Below are positions 16,212 through 23,618 of a stretch of DNA of 31,132 bases, one piece after another (position 1 is the stretch's first letter; each line of letters starts with the position of its first letter). The notes beneath the pieces were generated by a model. That model made no database searches and was not told the origin of the DNA. It saw nothing but the letters and a program-made list of their open reading frames with translations. This stretch comes from a virus: positions 1 through 31,132 of the IMG/VR virus record IMGVR_UViG_3300024344_000077, one strand, 5' to 3'. The position numbers and the translations under genes were made by a program.

Positions 16212-17777
16212 TTATTTATATTTTTCTAAGATTTTTTGTGCTTCTTTATAGCATCTTTTTCCTTCGCCTTTATATTCTTTTCTCATAGCAAACCATTCCT
16301 CAAGAATCATAGGAATAATGCCTTTTTCTTTGAGATCGAAAACTGTTCCATAACCACTTATAGACCAGTTTAATTCTAAAAGTTCTTCCCGCCATTCTTT
16401 CGCAGATTTTGTATATTCTATGCCATTTTTTTCTAATACAAGAGTTAGTTCTGTATCAGACTGTTGTTTAATTAAATCTACAGACTCTACAGTTTCTTTA
16501 AATTGTCCGCGTAATGTTTCTGGGCTGGCGTTTACGCTCATAATAGCACTAGGATACAGGCTTGTTATATCAATACTACCTATCCAATCATAAAACCCCG
16601 GAATTGTATCTAATACATATGCACCTTCGGCTCTATCACCATCTTTATTTTCATCATTATCTGGTAAAATCAAATTGTGTTTGTGTAAACAAAAATTCCT
16701 AATTACAATTTCAGCAATTCTAACTGTACCTAATAAATGACTCCATTGGCAACATGATAAATGACAAATTTGATTTGCCAATTCCATATATCCTAATTCT
16801 TCTTCAAATGCTTTAAGAATTTCAGTATCACGAATGTTATATCTAACAAAATATGCAAAATCTTTTACATATAATTTTGCTAATGATCCTTCATATTCTA
16901 ATTTTGGTAATTTATCACCTAATTCTTCTTCTGCAATAGATTCAAGTTTAAAAGATTGTTTTTCTGATGGATCATATTTTTTATATAATTCCAAATAATC
17001 AGAGTTTATTCTACCACCCCAATCTACTAATATAGAAGTACTACCATATTTTTTATCAATTACTTCACGAAACTTAACTGATTTAAATGATTCCTTAAAT
17101 GATAATTCTTTAAGAGCATGTTTACCACATGTTTTTTCTATACGTTTTGTAATATACGGATCATCAAACCGAGAACTATTCCAGCCAGACAGTAAATCAC
17201 TATCTTCTATTTCCGTTAAAAAATATTTTAATAACTCTTTTTCTGTGTTAAAAATATGAATATCAATATTCATATCTTCTGGTAATGGAACCTTTTCGTT
17301 AACTGCTTCCAGAAGTGTTTCTGAATTCCAATCCTGTCCGTCTGGTGGAACTGCTAGAAGGACAAACTTTTTATTCCATGTATGATATAAGGATATTGAA
17401 TTAATTGGTGCATACGGGTTCTCAATGCTTGCATGACCTATTTCCATATCATAATCATTCTCGATATCATAAAAGGTCACATGCAACTTTGGTGCAGTAA
17501 CTTCATTATATTTATCTGAAAGAATTTTCAACTCGGGTGATACATCTCCATCAAATATTTCATTTGCTTGAAATAATGCTTTTGCATCCACCATTTCCTT
17601 ATTAGTGCTGAATTCATGTTTTATTAATGCATCGCCAAATAAGCTTTTATATTCACCATTTCTGTTCTTGGTATAAAAATAAAATGGTGCTGAATATTCT
17701 TTAAAAATTCTTCCTTCTTCGGTTCTTTCCCAAACTAATACTTTATCACCTTTACGTTCTGTACTAATATATGACAT
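16212..17777 (-). CDS. 43A: DNA polymerase, N-terminal part (exonuclease and start of palm)
   Basis: 521 residues. The 3'-5' exonuclease motifs are Exo I FYDIEND (D104, E106), Exo II GWNSSRFDDPYI (D205 or D206) and Exo III VRYNIRDTEI (D317). Polymerase motif A is SIDITSLYPSAI (D403). The protein ends in the fingers region (KEYKGEGKRCYKEAQKIL), before motif B, which is on the next gene. The break sits at the tip of a long helical hairpin, where separate chains can still pack. It starts inside the stop of the upstream small gene (TAATG), with GAGA as ribosome site, so the two are coupled and share the promoter at 18109. Confidence 0.92.
   Translation of the reverse strand: MSYISTERKGDKVLVWERTEEGRIFKEYSAPFYFYTKNRNGEYKSLFGDALIKHEFSTNKEMVDAKALFQANEIFDGDVSPELKILSDKYNEVTAPKLHVTFYDIENDYDMEIGHASIENPYAPINSISLYHTWNKKFVLLAVPPDGQDWNSETLLEAVNEKVPLPEDMNIDIHIFNTEKELLKYFLTEIEDSDLLSGWNSSRFDDPYITKRIEKTCGKHALKELSFKESFKSVKFREVIDKKYGSTSILVDWGGRINSDYLELYKKYDPSEKQSFKLESIAEEELGDKLPKLEYEGSLAKLYVKDFAYFVRYNIRDTEILKAFEEELGYMELANQICHLSCCQWSHLLGTVRIAEIVIRNFCLHKHNLILPDNDENKDGDRAEGAYVLDTIPGFYDWIGSIDITSLYPSAIMSVNASPETLRGQFKETVESVDLIKQQSDTELTLVLEKNGIEYTKSAKEWREELLELNWSISGYGTVFDLKEKGIIPMILEEWFAMRKEYKGEGKRCYKEAQKILEKYK
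16213..16220 (-). promoter_or_regulatory. Late-type octamer in the stop codon of the polymerase N-part
   Basis: TATAAATA overlaps the Tyr-Lys-stop end of the gene at 16212-17777 and lies 34 nt before the ATG of the small membrane protein. It would give late transcription of that gene and of the polymerase C-part. Confidence 0.5.
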
Positions 17778-18055
17778 TAAGAATTCTCTTCAAGTACACC
17801 TTCATAAAGCAATTGGAACATTTCATCTTCAGTAACCATTTCTGAATAATTATGTTTATGCATAGTTCTGGCTAATTTATTGATTAGTTTTTTAGGAATC
17901 GAAAATTGTGTCGATGCTTCCTCTACAATTTCATTTTTTGCTTCTCTTTCTGAATCCATGCGAATAAGGCAATTTTCTACTTCACCTAGCATACCTCTAA
18001 GTTTCTGCCTATCTTTAGGATTTGATGGCAATATTACATCTGTTACTTCTGTCAT
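17777..18055 (-). CDS. Small helical protein, first gene of the polymerase operon; perhaps DsbA-like dsDNA-binding
   Basis: 92 residues, AGGAGA before the ATG. Almost wholly helical: NPKDRQKLRGMLGEVENCLIRM, then KNEIVEEASTQFSIPKKLINKLARTMHKHNY and an acidic FQLLYEGVLEEN end. The PKDR...IPKK...ARxxHK layout matches what I remember of small dsDNA-binding (DsbA-type) proteins of T4-like phages, which bind near late promoters, but I cannot confirm it without a search. It is the first gene after an extended -10 promoter and leader hairpin, and overlaps the polymerase start by one base. Confidence 0.5.
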   Translation of the reverse strand: MTEVTDVILPSNPKDRQKLRGMLGEVENCLIRMDSEREAKNEIVEEASTQFSIPKKLINKLARTMHKHNYSEMVTEDEMFQLLYEGVLEENS

Positions 18056-18074
18056 TTGTTTCTCCTGAATACAA

Positions 18075-18093
18075 CTTATGGTTTGTCCATAAG
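18075..18093 (-). promoter_or_regulatory. Leader palindrome CTTATGG-N5-CCATAAG
   Basis: Perfect 7-bp inverted repeat with a 5-nt loop between the -10 box and the ribosome site of the polymerase operon. In mRNA it would form a hairpin about 9 nt upstream of AGGAGA. It could be a translational operator, as T4 gp43 uses for its own mRNA, or a DNA operator. Confidence 0.55.
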
Positions 18094-18108
18094 AAGTTAT
18101 AAGACAAT

Positions 18109-18117
18109 ATTATACCA
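18109..18117 (-). promoter_or_regulatory. Extended -10 sigma70-type promoter of the polymerase operon
   Basis: TGGTATAAT on the minus strand, a perfect TGnTATAAT, 54 nt before the ATG at 18055. No good -35 is seen, which is usual for extended -10 promoters. No MotA box was recognised. Confidence 0.65.
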
Positions 18118-18144
18118 CGAAAGTTTCAGAATGTATAGAACTTT

Positions 18145-18753
18145 TTAAAATATAGTTTGTAACGTAAGATTTTCGTTTTCTTCTAAATCTGTTTCTTTAT
18201 TCATGGGCATAATTTCGTTAGTAATCCACTTATTTACCCTACGTACATATCTATGTTTATGTGGTTGTTTCAATTTCAAACCATTTCCATACCCTAAATT
18301 ATATGACGCTAATGCTTTAGATATATTGCCCTTAGATTTAGTTAACATAATTTTAAAATATGCTGTCCCAAATTCAATTGCAGCAACATCATTTTTGAGC
18401 AATAACTTACGAATTTTTTGCCATGTAACTTTTTTGCCACGCTTCACATCTTTAAACCATCGCCATTGCATATATGGGTCTTCTGACATAACATGAAGTG
18501 CTGCTGCTGGTTTTACTTGCATTAATCCTACTGGTCTATCATGTTTACGAAATCTACGCAGACCATCACGATTGCCATGATTAATCTTCCCAGCATGTGT
18601 TTCTTGCATAACAATTCCCTGTATAATAACGGGTAAACCAATGCTACGTCCCTTATCATAGGCCATACTAAGGATTCTTTTTTGCTTGTCTGTTAGATCG
18701 GCCAATGCCGTGTTTGCTAAAGCAATAAGTACTAAAAATAGTAATTTTTTCAT
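18145..18753 (-). CDS. Secreted SLT-type lytic transglycosylase (endolysin candidate)
   Basis: 202 residues. Residues 1-18 (MKKLLFLVLIALANTALA) are a signal peptide with a likely cut after ALA. The lytic transglycosylase core follows: GIVMQETHAG with catalytic E51, GLMQVKPAAA, then FGTAYFKIML and ALASYNLGYGN. It would cleave the glycan strands of peptidoglycan in the periplasm. T4 lysozyme has no signal peptide, so here export by Sec could replace or assist a holin. The late octamer 12 nt upstream of the ATG agrees with lysis timing, but no Shine-Dalgarno is seen. It could instead be a virion-associated enzyme, though a signal peptide speaks against that. Confidence 0.85.
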   Translation of the reverse strand: MKKLLFLVLIALANTALADLTDKQKRILSMAYDKGRSIGLPVIIQGIVMQETHAGKINHGNRDGLRRFRKHDRPVGLMQVKPAAALHVMSEDPYMQWRWFKDVKRGKKVTWQKIRKLLLKNDVAAIEFGTAYFKIMLTKSKGNISKALASYNLGYGNGLKLKQPHKHRYVRRVNKWITNEIMPMNKETDLEENENLTLQTIF

Positions 18754-18765
18754 AAGCAGAACTTT

Positions 18766-18773
18766 TATTTATA
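18766..18773 (-). promoter_or_regulatory. T4-type late promoter of the transglycosylase gene
   Basis: Exact TATAAATA 12 nt before the ATG. The expected transcript would have a leader of only a few bases, matching the lack of a ribosome site. Confidence 0.5.
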
Positions 18774-18807
18774 AATTAATTTAATAAAAACGCAGCAGAA
18801 TGCTATC

Positions 18808-18828
18808 TACTGAAAATGAAAATCAGTA
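18808..18828. other. Small hairpin TACTGA-N9-TCAGTA in the gap behind the oxygenase gene
   Basis: Six-base perfect arms with no U-tract, in a 172-nt gap without a gene. It may be a weak terminator of the oxygenase gene; otherwise nothing is seen here. Confidence 0.3.
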
Positions 18829-18925
18829 TAACTTAGTAATTTTTGAATGTCAAGCTTTTAAATCAGTTGCATTAATACAACGAATATGGTTATCTAATGC
18901 TAATGGTATTACGCTACATAAGTAA

Positions 18926-19555
18926 TCATGCAAATTTTTCAAACCATTGTGTATAATTGCCAGGAAAATTTTCTGGTACATATGTAAAAGGTAATAATCC
19001 GGCCAAATGAAATCTTACTTGAAATAATTCACCAGCTTCTATTATACTTGTATTGTTAATAAAATGTGGTCCAGATGGAAAAATAATCATAGTTCCTAAT
19101 TGTGGATTAAATCCAAATTTAAAATTATAGAACTCTAATTTCCCACCATAAACTTCAAAATCACCATCAAATGGTAATTTATCACGATAATCTGATAAAA
19201 ACAATATTGCTGTTAAATCACGATCTTTAGTTCTAGCCCATTTTTTACTAACATAAGAACTATTTTCACAATGTGGCTCTTCACCTGCACAACCTTCTGG
19301 GAACCATTCAAAATGCATTGGTTCTGTTCCACGATAATTGAAAGAAAAATACTCCTCTATATCTTTCAATTTTGGTGACAATTTCTCAAATATCACTGCT
19401 TCCATATGTTCATTCATCTTTTCAGATTTTATGGGTTTATCATCCTCACTTACATCGGGGTATATGAAATTAACTTTATCTACAATTTCGCCACATAATT
19501 TTGGCGATAAGAAATTTTGATACACCATAAATGGTGAGTGTATTTTATTATTCAT
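18926..19555 (-). CDS. 2-oxoglutarate/Fe(II)-dependent oxygenase-like protein
   Basis: 209 residues, AGGATA before the ATG. The layout is that of phage prolyl-4-hydroxylase-like oxygenases: NFLSPKLCGEIVD at the start, HCENSSY with H95 and E97 as the first iron ligands (H-x-D/E), ILFLSDY, then FPSGPHFINN with H164 as the distal histidine and FQVRFHLAG with R181 as the likely 2-oxoglutarate anchor. Glu instead of Asp in H-x-D is tolerated in some members but should be noted. Such enzymes are frequent in marine T4-like phages; substrates are unknown (protein side chains or nucleic acid). An AATAAATA box lies 31 nt upstream. Confidence 0.75.
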   Translation of the reverse strand: MNNKIHSPFMVYQNFLSPKLCGEIVDKVNFIYPDVSEDDKPIKSEKMNEHMEAVIFEKLSPKLKDIEEYFSFNYRGTEPMHFEWFPEGCAGEEPHCENSSYVSKKWARTKDRDLTAILFLSDYRDKLPFDGDFEVYGGKLEFYNFKFGFNPQLGTMIIFPSGPHFINNTSIIEAGELFQVRFHLAGLLPFTYVPENFPGNYTQWFEKFA

Positions 19556-19586
19556 TATGTATCCTATCTTTTATGATTGATAGAAG

Positions 19587-19594
19587 TATTTATT
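19587..19594 (-). promoter_or_regulatory. Late-like box AATAAATA before the oxygenase gene
   Basis: One-base variant of the late octamer overlapping the stop of the previous gene, 31 nt before the ATG at 19555. The spacing fits the other late boxes; the sequence alone would be weak. Confidence 0.35.
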
Positions 19595-20117
19595 CTTTTA
19601 AAATATCAGCAAATGAAATATCATGTTCTTTAATCAAGTCTCTTATTTCTTGAATAGCAAACACACGTTTATCAACTATTTCTATTTTGTTATCAGATTT
19701 TTCGCTAATTGATACATGAAAGCCTCCTTTCTTTAAGGTAGATTTACCTATAAGAACCTTATGTTCCATCGTATCTCGATTATTAAGATTGAACTCTTGA
19801 TTGTTCATTTCTTTTCCATTAAGCGTAATATCCATTTTTACAACAGGACGACTTTCGGTTTGACCATCGCTGTTCCTAACTTGAATCCACGTTGCTTCCA
19901 TCGTAACAACATTATCACATAAAGCTTCACATTTAAATGCCACACGCCCATGCTCTAATGCTTTCCATTGATCTGCGTGTAAAGAGTTCATCGTAGCACC
20001 GGTATCCATTTTTGCGGGAACTTTAGCGTTAAACTGGCGGAATTCTACTGCTGCTTTATCAGGAATGACTGATGATTTGTTATTTGTAATTTCTTCGTTT
20101 TCTTCTTCGTAATTCAT
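19590..20117 (-). CDS. Retropepsin-like / RimB-type protease-fold protein
   Basis: 175 residues, AGGAGAA before the ATG. AKMDTGATMNSLHA (D38-T39-G40-A41) is the active-site loop of the aspartic-protease-like family that includes the RimB or 'ATP-dependent zinc protease' proteins. A VAFKCE strand, KMDITLNGK and HKVLIGKSTLKKGGFHV with the family's L-I-G turn follow. In bacteria some of these act with RimK-type ligases; phage copies have no settled role. An exact late octamer 25 nt upstream suggests late expression, so processing of a virion protein is possible. The substrate is unknown. Confidence 0.75.
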   Translation of the reverse strand: MNYEEENEEITNNKSSVIPDKAAVEFRQFNAKVPAKMDTGATMNSLHADQWKALEHGRVAFKCEALCDNVVTMEATWIQVRNSDGQTESRPVVKMDITLNGKEMNNQEFNLNNRDTMEHKVLIGKSTLKKGGFHVSISEKSDNKIEIVDKRVFAIQEIRDLIKEHDISFADILKE

Positions 20118-20141
20118 GTTTAATTCTCCTAATACGTTTAA

Positions 20142-21392
20142 TTATTTATAATTATTTTCCCAAATAGTAATTAAATTATATCCTAATTTTTTTATTTCTC
20201 GTTCGCGTTGCATTGTTTTCATATACAATGCACCAGCACATTCTTTTAAAAATGGTCTAATAATTTCATCTGCATCAAATAAATCAAGATTGCCATGCCA
20301 AATATCTCCGTAAAACTCGTATATAGTATTATTCTCTTTACAATATCCATCAGCTTTATATTTTGTTCCTGGTATCCTATACTCACCATCATTTTCCGCA
20401 TGTTGAATATTAATATTTTCTTTTTTGGCTATTTCATTTAACCAGGATATTGCTTTTTGTGAATAAGTTGATTTTGCACATTCTGGACATCTGGTTTTTT
20501 TATTAATATGATCACTAGGACGTTGATAAAATTCTCCATGTTCGGGACAAATAATTCTTATTTTAGTTTTCGAATTTACATATTTATCAGGGTATTCATA
20601 TTTACCATGAATTATATTAGATTTTTCTGCAAATTTATGTAATACTAGGCATTTAGGACAGCCATTTTTTTTATTAATATGATCACTAGGACGTTGATAA
20701 AATTCACCATGTTCGGGACAAATAATTCTTATTTTAGTTTTCGAATTTACATATTTATCAGGATATTCATACTCATTATGAACTATATTTGCTTTTTGTA
20801 TAAATTCATTCGTGGAATATTTATATTTTTTAGAACATTTTGGACATTTCCCGCCAGATAAATGATATGAAGGAATTTGATTAAAAATGCCATGGATGGC
20901 ACATATTATTGAAACAGGATGTTTTGTATCAATATAAGTTATTGATGAATAATCGTATGAATTATTATGTATTACATTTGATTTTTTTATGAAATCTTTT
21001 TTATTTAATATATTTTTACCAGAACATTTACGGCATTGTTGTTTTTTAGTAACATGTGCGTTGGGTGTTTGTTCAAATACACCATGTATAGGACATTTAA
21101 TTTTTATTTTAGTATGGGCATTAACATATTCAGAAATATATTCATATTTTCCATTATGAATTTTGTTTGCTTCACTAATAAATTCTTTTGTTGTTTTTTT
21201 GTTGCAATTTTTACATTTAGAACATCCTTGACCTTTTAAATGTAACACAGGTGTTTGTTCAAATATACCATGTATAGGACATTTGATTTTTACTTTTATT
21301 TTGGATGTTTTATATGGCGTTATATATAAAAATTTATTATTATGAATTTTATTTGCACGTTTTACAAATTCTTCATTTGTTAATATTTTCAT
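20142..21392 (-). CDS. Homing endonuclease-like protein, DUF723-type repeats plus Vsr-like nuclease
   Basis: 416 residues, paralogue of 7718-8815. Five DUF723-type repeats (I-H-x-x-x-Y-x-Y ... I-x-C-P-x-H-G-x-F-x-Q ... H-x-x-x-x-C-x-K-C) cover residues 1-305. The last 105 residues are the Vsr-like nuclease (KAISWLNEIAKKENINIQHAE, YKADGYC, YEFYGDIWHGN, LITIWENNYK). It is nearly the same in the paralogue, whereas the repeat number differs (five versus four). The start overlaps the exonuclease gene by 20 bases and lacks a good ribosome site. It is inserted between a DNA exonuclease gene and a late gene. Confidence 0.8.
   Translation of the reverse strand: MKILTNEEFVKRANKIHNNKFLYITPYKTSKIKVKIKCPIHGIFEQTPVLHLKGQGCSKCKNCNKKTTKEFISEANKIHNGKYEYISEYVNAHTKIKIKCPIHGVFEQTPNAHVTKKQQCRKCSGKNILNKKDFIKKSNVIHNNSYDYSSITYIDTKHPVSIICAIHGIFNQIPSYHLSGGKCPKCSKKYKYSTNEFIQKANIVHNEYEYPDKYVNSKTKIRIICPEHGEFYQRPSDHINKKNGCPKCLVLHKFAEKSNIIHGKYEYPDKYVNSKTKIRIICPEHGEFYQRPSDHINKKTRCPECAKSTYSQKAISWLNEIAKKENINIQHAENDGEYRIPGTKYKADGYCKENNTIYEFYGDIWHGNLDLFDADEIIRPFLKECAGALYMKTMQREREIKKLGYNLITIWENNYK
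20143..20150 (-). promoter_or_regulatory. Late-type octamer in the stop codon of the upstream endonuclease gene
   Basis: TATAAATA formed by the Tyr-Lys-stop end of the gene at 20142-21392, 25 nt before the ATG at 20117. Confidence 0.5.
20501..20762 (-). repeat. Two near-identical 91-nt direct repeats in the endonuclease gene
   Basis: 20501-20591 and 20672-20762 differ at one base by eye, with a period of 171 nt, and encode the fourth and fifth DUF723 units. This implies very recent unit duplication or gene conversion. Confidence 0.8.
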
Positions 21393-22038
21393 TAAACATA
21401 TTTATTCTGTCTTGTAGTGGTTTTATATAAGGATATATAGTATCAACAAATACTAGAGGAACCATGCCTTTTTCGACAGCAATTAATATAACTATTTGTT
21501 CTATTAATATACCAAACATTTCATAATACATTATTGCATAGGCAGTACATTGTAATTTATAATCATATATGGCCTCGCCTTCTTTATGATCATTTGAAGT
21601 TTTAAAGTCTATTACAGATAATATTTTTTTATATTCAGCTATAAGATCCACTCTACCGGCAAGTTTTAATACATGACTATACAATGGAATTTCCTGAACG
21701 CGAATATTATTAATATTTTTTAGTGCGAATTTAAGTTTATTAAACAAACCTAAGTCTAATGAAGTTTTATTTAACGCATATGTTTCATCATTATTAAGAT
21801 ATAATTCAGCCATTTTATGTACTGAGTTACCTCTATTAGCACATCTAATTATTTCTTTTGATGCTTTTACCTTACCCAGTGATTCTTTCCATTCATTCAA
21901 CCATGGTTTATCTTTTACACTAAGCACAGTAGTAACAGATGGATACTTAATGCCATTAGGCGTTAAGTACCATCTTTGTCCATTTATTGTTTGTGTTTCT
22001 AATTCCTTGAATTGTGGTCTATCACAATGTATGAAAAT
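21373..22038 (-). CDS. PD-(D/E)XK exonuclease (MGME1/RecB-like), non-canonical start
   Basis: The frame is open back to a TAA at 22051-22053. The only GTG (21927) would remove the conserved N-terminus (FIHCDRPQF, NGQRWYLTPNGIKYPSVTTVLS). The motif YPSVTTVLS is typical for this family, so translation must begin upstream, at ATT (22038) or ATA (22032). From ATT the protein has 221 residues. Family motifs: RGNSVHKMAELYL, AGRVDLIAEYKKILSVIDFKTS with catalytic D and D-x-K, and LQCTAYA (Q-x-x-x-Y). Such enzymes trim single-stranded DNA in replication and recombination. The ATT is one base past the stop of the upstream gene, so reinitiation is plausible. Confidence 0.8.
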   Translation of the reverse strand: MFIHCDRPQFKELETQTINGQRWYLTPNGIKYPSVTTVLSVKDKPWLNEWKESLGKVKASKEIIRCANRGNSVHKMAELYLNNDETYALNKTSLDLGLFNKLKFALKNINNIRVQEIPLYSHVLKLAGRVDLIAEYKKILSVIDFKTSNDHKEGEAIYDYKLQCTAYAIMYYEMFGILIEQIVILIAVEKGMVPLVFVDTIYPYIKPLQDRINMFNENINK

Positions 22039-22039
22039 A

Positions 22040-22321
22040 CTATTTACCCATTAATCTTTTATTGATTCTTGAAACCATTTGGGAAACACTCTTTCTTTTA
22101 GCAATTTTGGTTTTCATTATACGAACACCTTTTTTTAATCTCATGGATTTTTTGCCGATACGTTTTCTTTTAGGATCTATTCTAACACCACAATTACCTG
22201 GTTTAATAACTAATTTGCCTTTGCGTTTACCACTAGAACAACGATATCTAGTAACTACTTCATTTTTTCCAGGTAATTTTTTCAATTGTCGGGTTGATTC
22301 TAATATTTCTTTTAATTTCAT
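22040..22321 (-). CDS. Very basic small structural/DNA-binding protein (93 aa)
   Basis: The ATG at 22321 is chosen over the GTG at 22330, with AGGTG upstream; it follows the stop of the previous gene by one base. After MKLKEILEST the protein has a conserved core VTRYRCSSGKRKGKLVIKPGNCGVRIDPKRK and a Lys/Arg-rich end (GKKSMRLKKGVRIMKTKIAKRK, NKRLMGK). More than a quarter of residues are Lys or Arg. Similar small basic proteins with the RC-SG-RKG pattern are found in large myophages and often labelled structural or prohead-core. Coupling to the acidic coiled-coil gene upstream suggests that the two act together in the head. Confidence 0.6.
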   Translation of the reverse strand: MKLKEILESTRQLKKLPGKNEVVTRYRCSSGKRKGKLVIKPGNCGVRIDPKRKRIGKKSMRLKKGVRIMKTKIAKRKSVSQMVSRINKRLMGK

Positions 22322-22322
22322 A

Positions 22323-23582
22323 TTAAGCACCTATATCATTAGTAGCTTCGCGTTTACGCATTTTATCAACTATTTTAGAACGTTGCATATCTAAACGTAA
22401 AATATTCTGTTGATCGACCTTATCTTCCGGATCTTCTATATTACTTACAGAACGTCTTTTTTGTGCTAATTTCTGTTTAGAGAACTTATCCATACCCATA
22501 GCACCCATTTTTTTTCTTTGCATTTTGAAATTAGCTAATGCTTCTGCATCATCCACGATTGCACCAGAAGGGTCACGTTCCACATCGGCGTCCATTTCTT
22601 CTATAGGACGCCCAGTAGATTTGTGTAATGCATTTTTTACTCTACTACCTAAATCAAGCCGACTTTCAAATGTAGACATCTTTCCACCTTTACTTAAGGC
22701 TTTACCAGCATCACGGGCTGTATCATGTCTGTATCTAGCCATTTTAATAAGTTTATCTGCTTCTTCCCTATCAGACTTTTGCTTACCATAATAATCTTCC
22801 ATGTCAAGAACTTCTTCTTCACCTTGCATTTTTATATTAGCTAAGTCTACTGCATGTTGTGCTTGTTTTGCTTTAGCTTCGGCAGTTTTTGCGTCTGCTT
22901 CTGCTTTTTTAGCATCTGCATCAGACTTCATCATATCGATAACTTGTTGTAATGCAGTAGTAGCATCACCCCCACTATCTTGATTAAGTGCATCATCATC
23001 TCCAGCGGTCATATCTTCTTCATTCGGATCCAATCCTTCTACATCACCATCTTTACCACTGGGGTCTAATCCTTCTACATCACCAGAACCTTCTGCACCA
23101 GATTCGACATTTTCTTCTTCATCTTCTTCGATTTCATCCCAGTTTACATCGATAATATCAAAATCATCTTTAAGTTTAAAAATAATTTCTGCGATTTCCA
23201 TATCACCATCTTCAGGATTATTTTCATTAGGCGTTAATGCTGATTGTAATGCTTGCTCAAAATCTTCGCCTTGATCTTTAGGAACCCATACTTTAACTAA
23301 ATTCCCTGTTTCATCTTCTAATGCAAATGCAATACTTTCTTCGTGTTTAGCAGATCGTGTATCATTTTTTAATTTAGAAATTACTTCATTTGGATCAAAT
23401 TGGCTACCATCTTGACTTTCGCCGATTACCTTAAACCCATATAAATGACGACGTTTCATAGGTGTTTTTTTGGTACGTTTTTTATCGCCAATAAAACTGC
23501 GAAACCCTGCTATAGAACCGGCTGATGTAACACCAACACCACCCGCAGCACCCTCGTTTAATATTTCGTTTAGTAAAGACAT
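22323..23582 (-). CDS. Acidic helical protein, prohead core/scaffold candidate (419 aa)
   Basis: The N-terminal MSLLNEILNEG helix resembles short tags on head-internal proteins, and the next gene starts with a like helix (MKLKEILEST). Residues about 150-215 are strongly acidic with a duplicated GDVEGLDP unit. Residues about 215-260 are an Ala/Lys/Asp coiled coil (DADAKKAEADAKTAEAKAKQAQ). The C-terminal half is charged and helical. This composition is like T4-type prohead core proteins (gp22, gp68), but identity cannot be shown here. A late octamer lies 26 nt upstream and a terminator isolates it from the genes before, which supports a late morphogenesis gene. Confidence 0.5.
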   Translation of the reverse strand: MSLLNEILNEGAAGGVGVTSAGSIAGFRSFIGDKKRTKKTPMKRRHLYGFKVIGESQDGSQFDPNEVISKLKNDTRSAKHEESIAFALEDETGNLVKVWVPKDQGEDFEQALQSALTPNENNPEDGDMEIAEIIFKLKDDFDIIDVNWDEIEEDEEENVESGAEGSGDVEGLDPSGKDGDVEGLDPNEEDMTAGDDDALNQDSGGDATTALQQVIDMMKSDADAKKAEADAKTAEAKAKQAQHAVDLANIKMQGEEEVLDMEDYYGKQKSDREEADKLIKMARYRHDTARDAGKALSKGGKMSTFESRLDLGSRVKNALHKSTGRPIEEMDADVERDPSGAIVDDAEALANFKMQRKKMGAMGMDKFSKQKLAQKRRSVSNIEDPEDKVDQQNILRLDMQRSKIVDKMRKREATNDIGA

Positions 23583-23608
23583 AATACAATTCCTTTATTT
23601 ATTTAGTG

Positions 23609-23616
23609 TATTTATA
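23609..23616 (-). promoter_or_regulatory. T4-type late promoter TATAAATA
   Basis: Exact octamer 26 nt before the ATG at 23582. It begins in the T-tract of the preceding terminator, so transcription from the helicase side stops exactly where the late unit begins. Confidence 0.65.
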
Positions 23617-23618
23617 AA

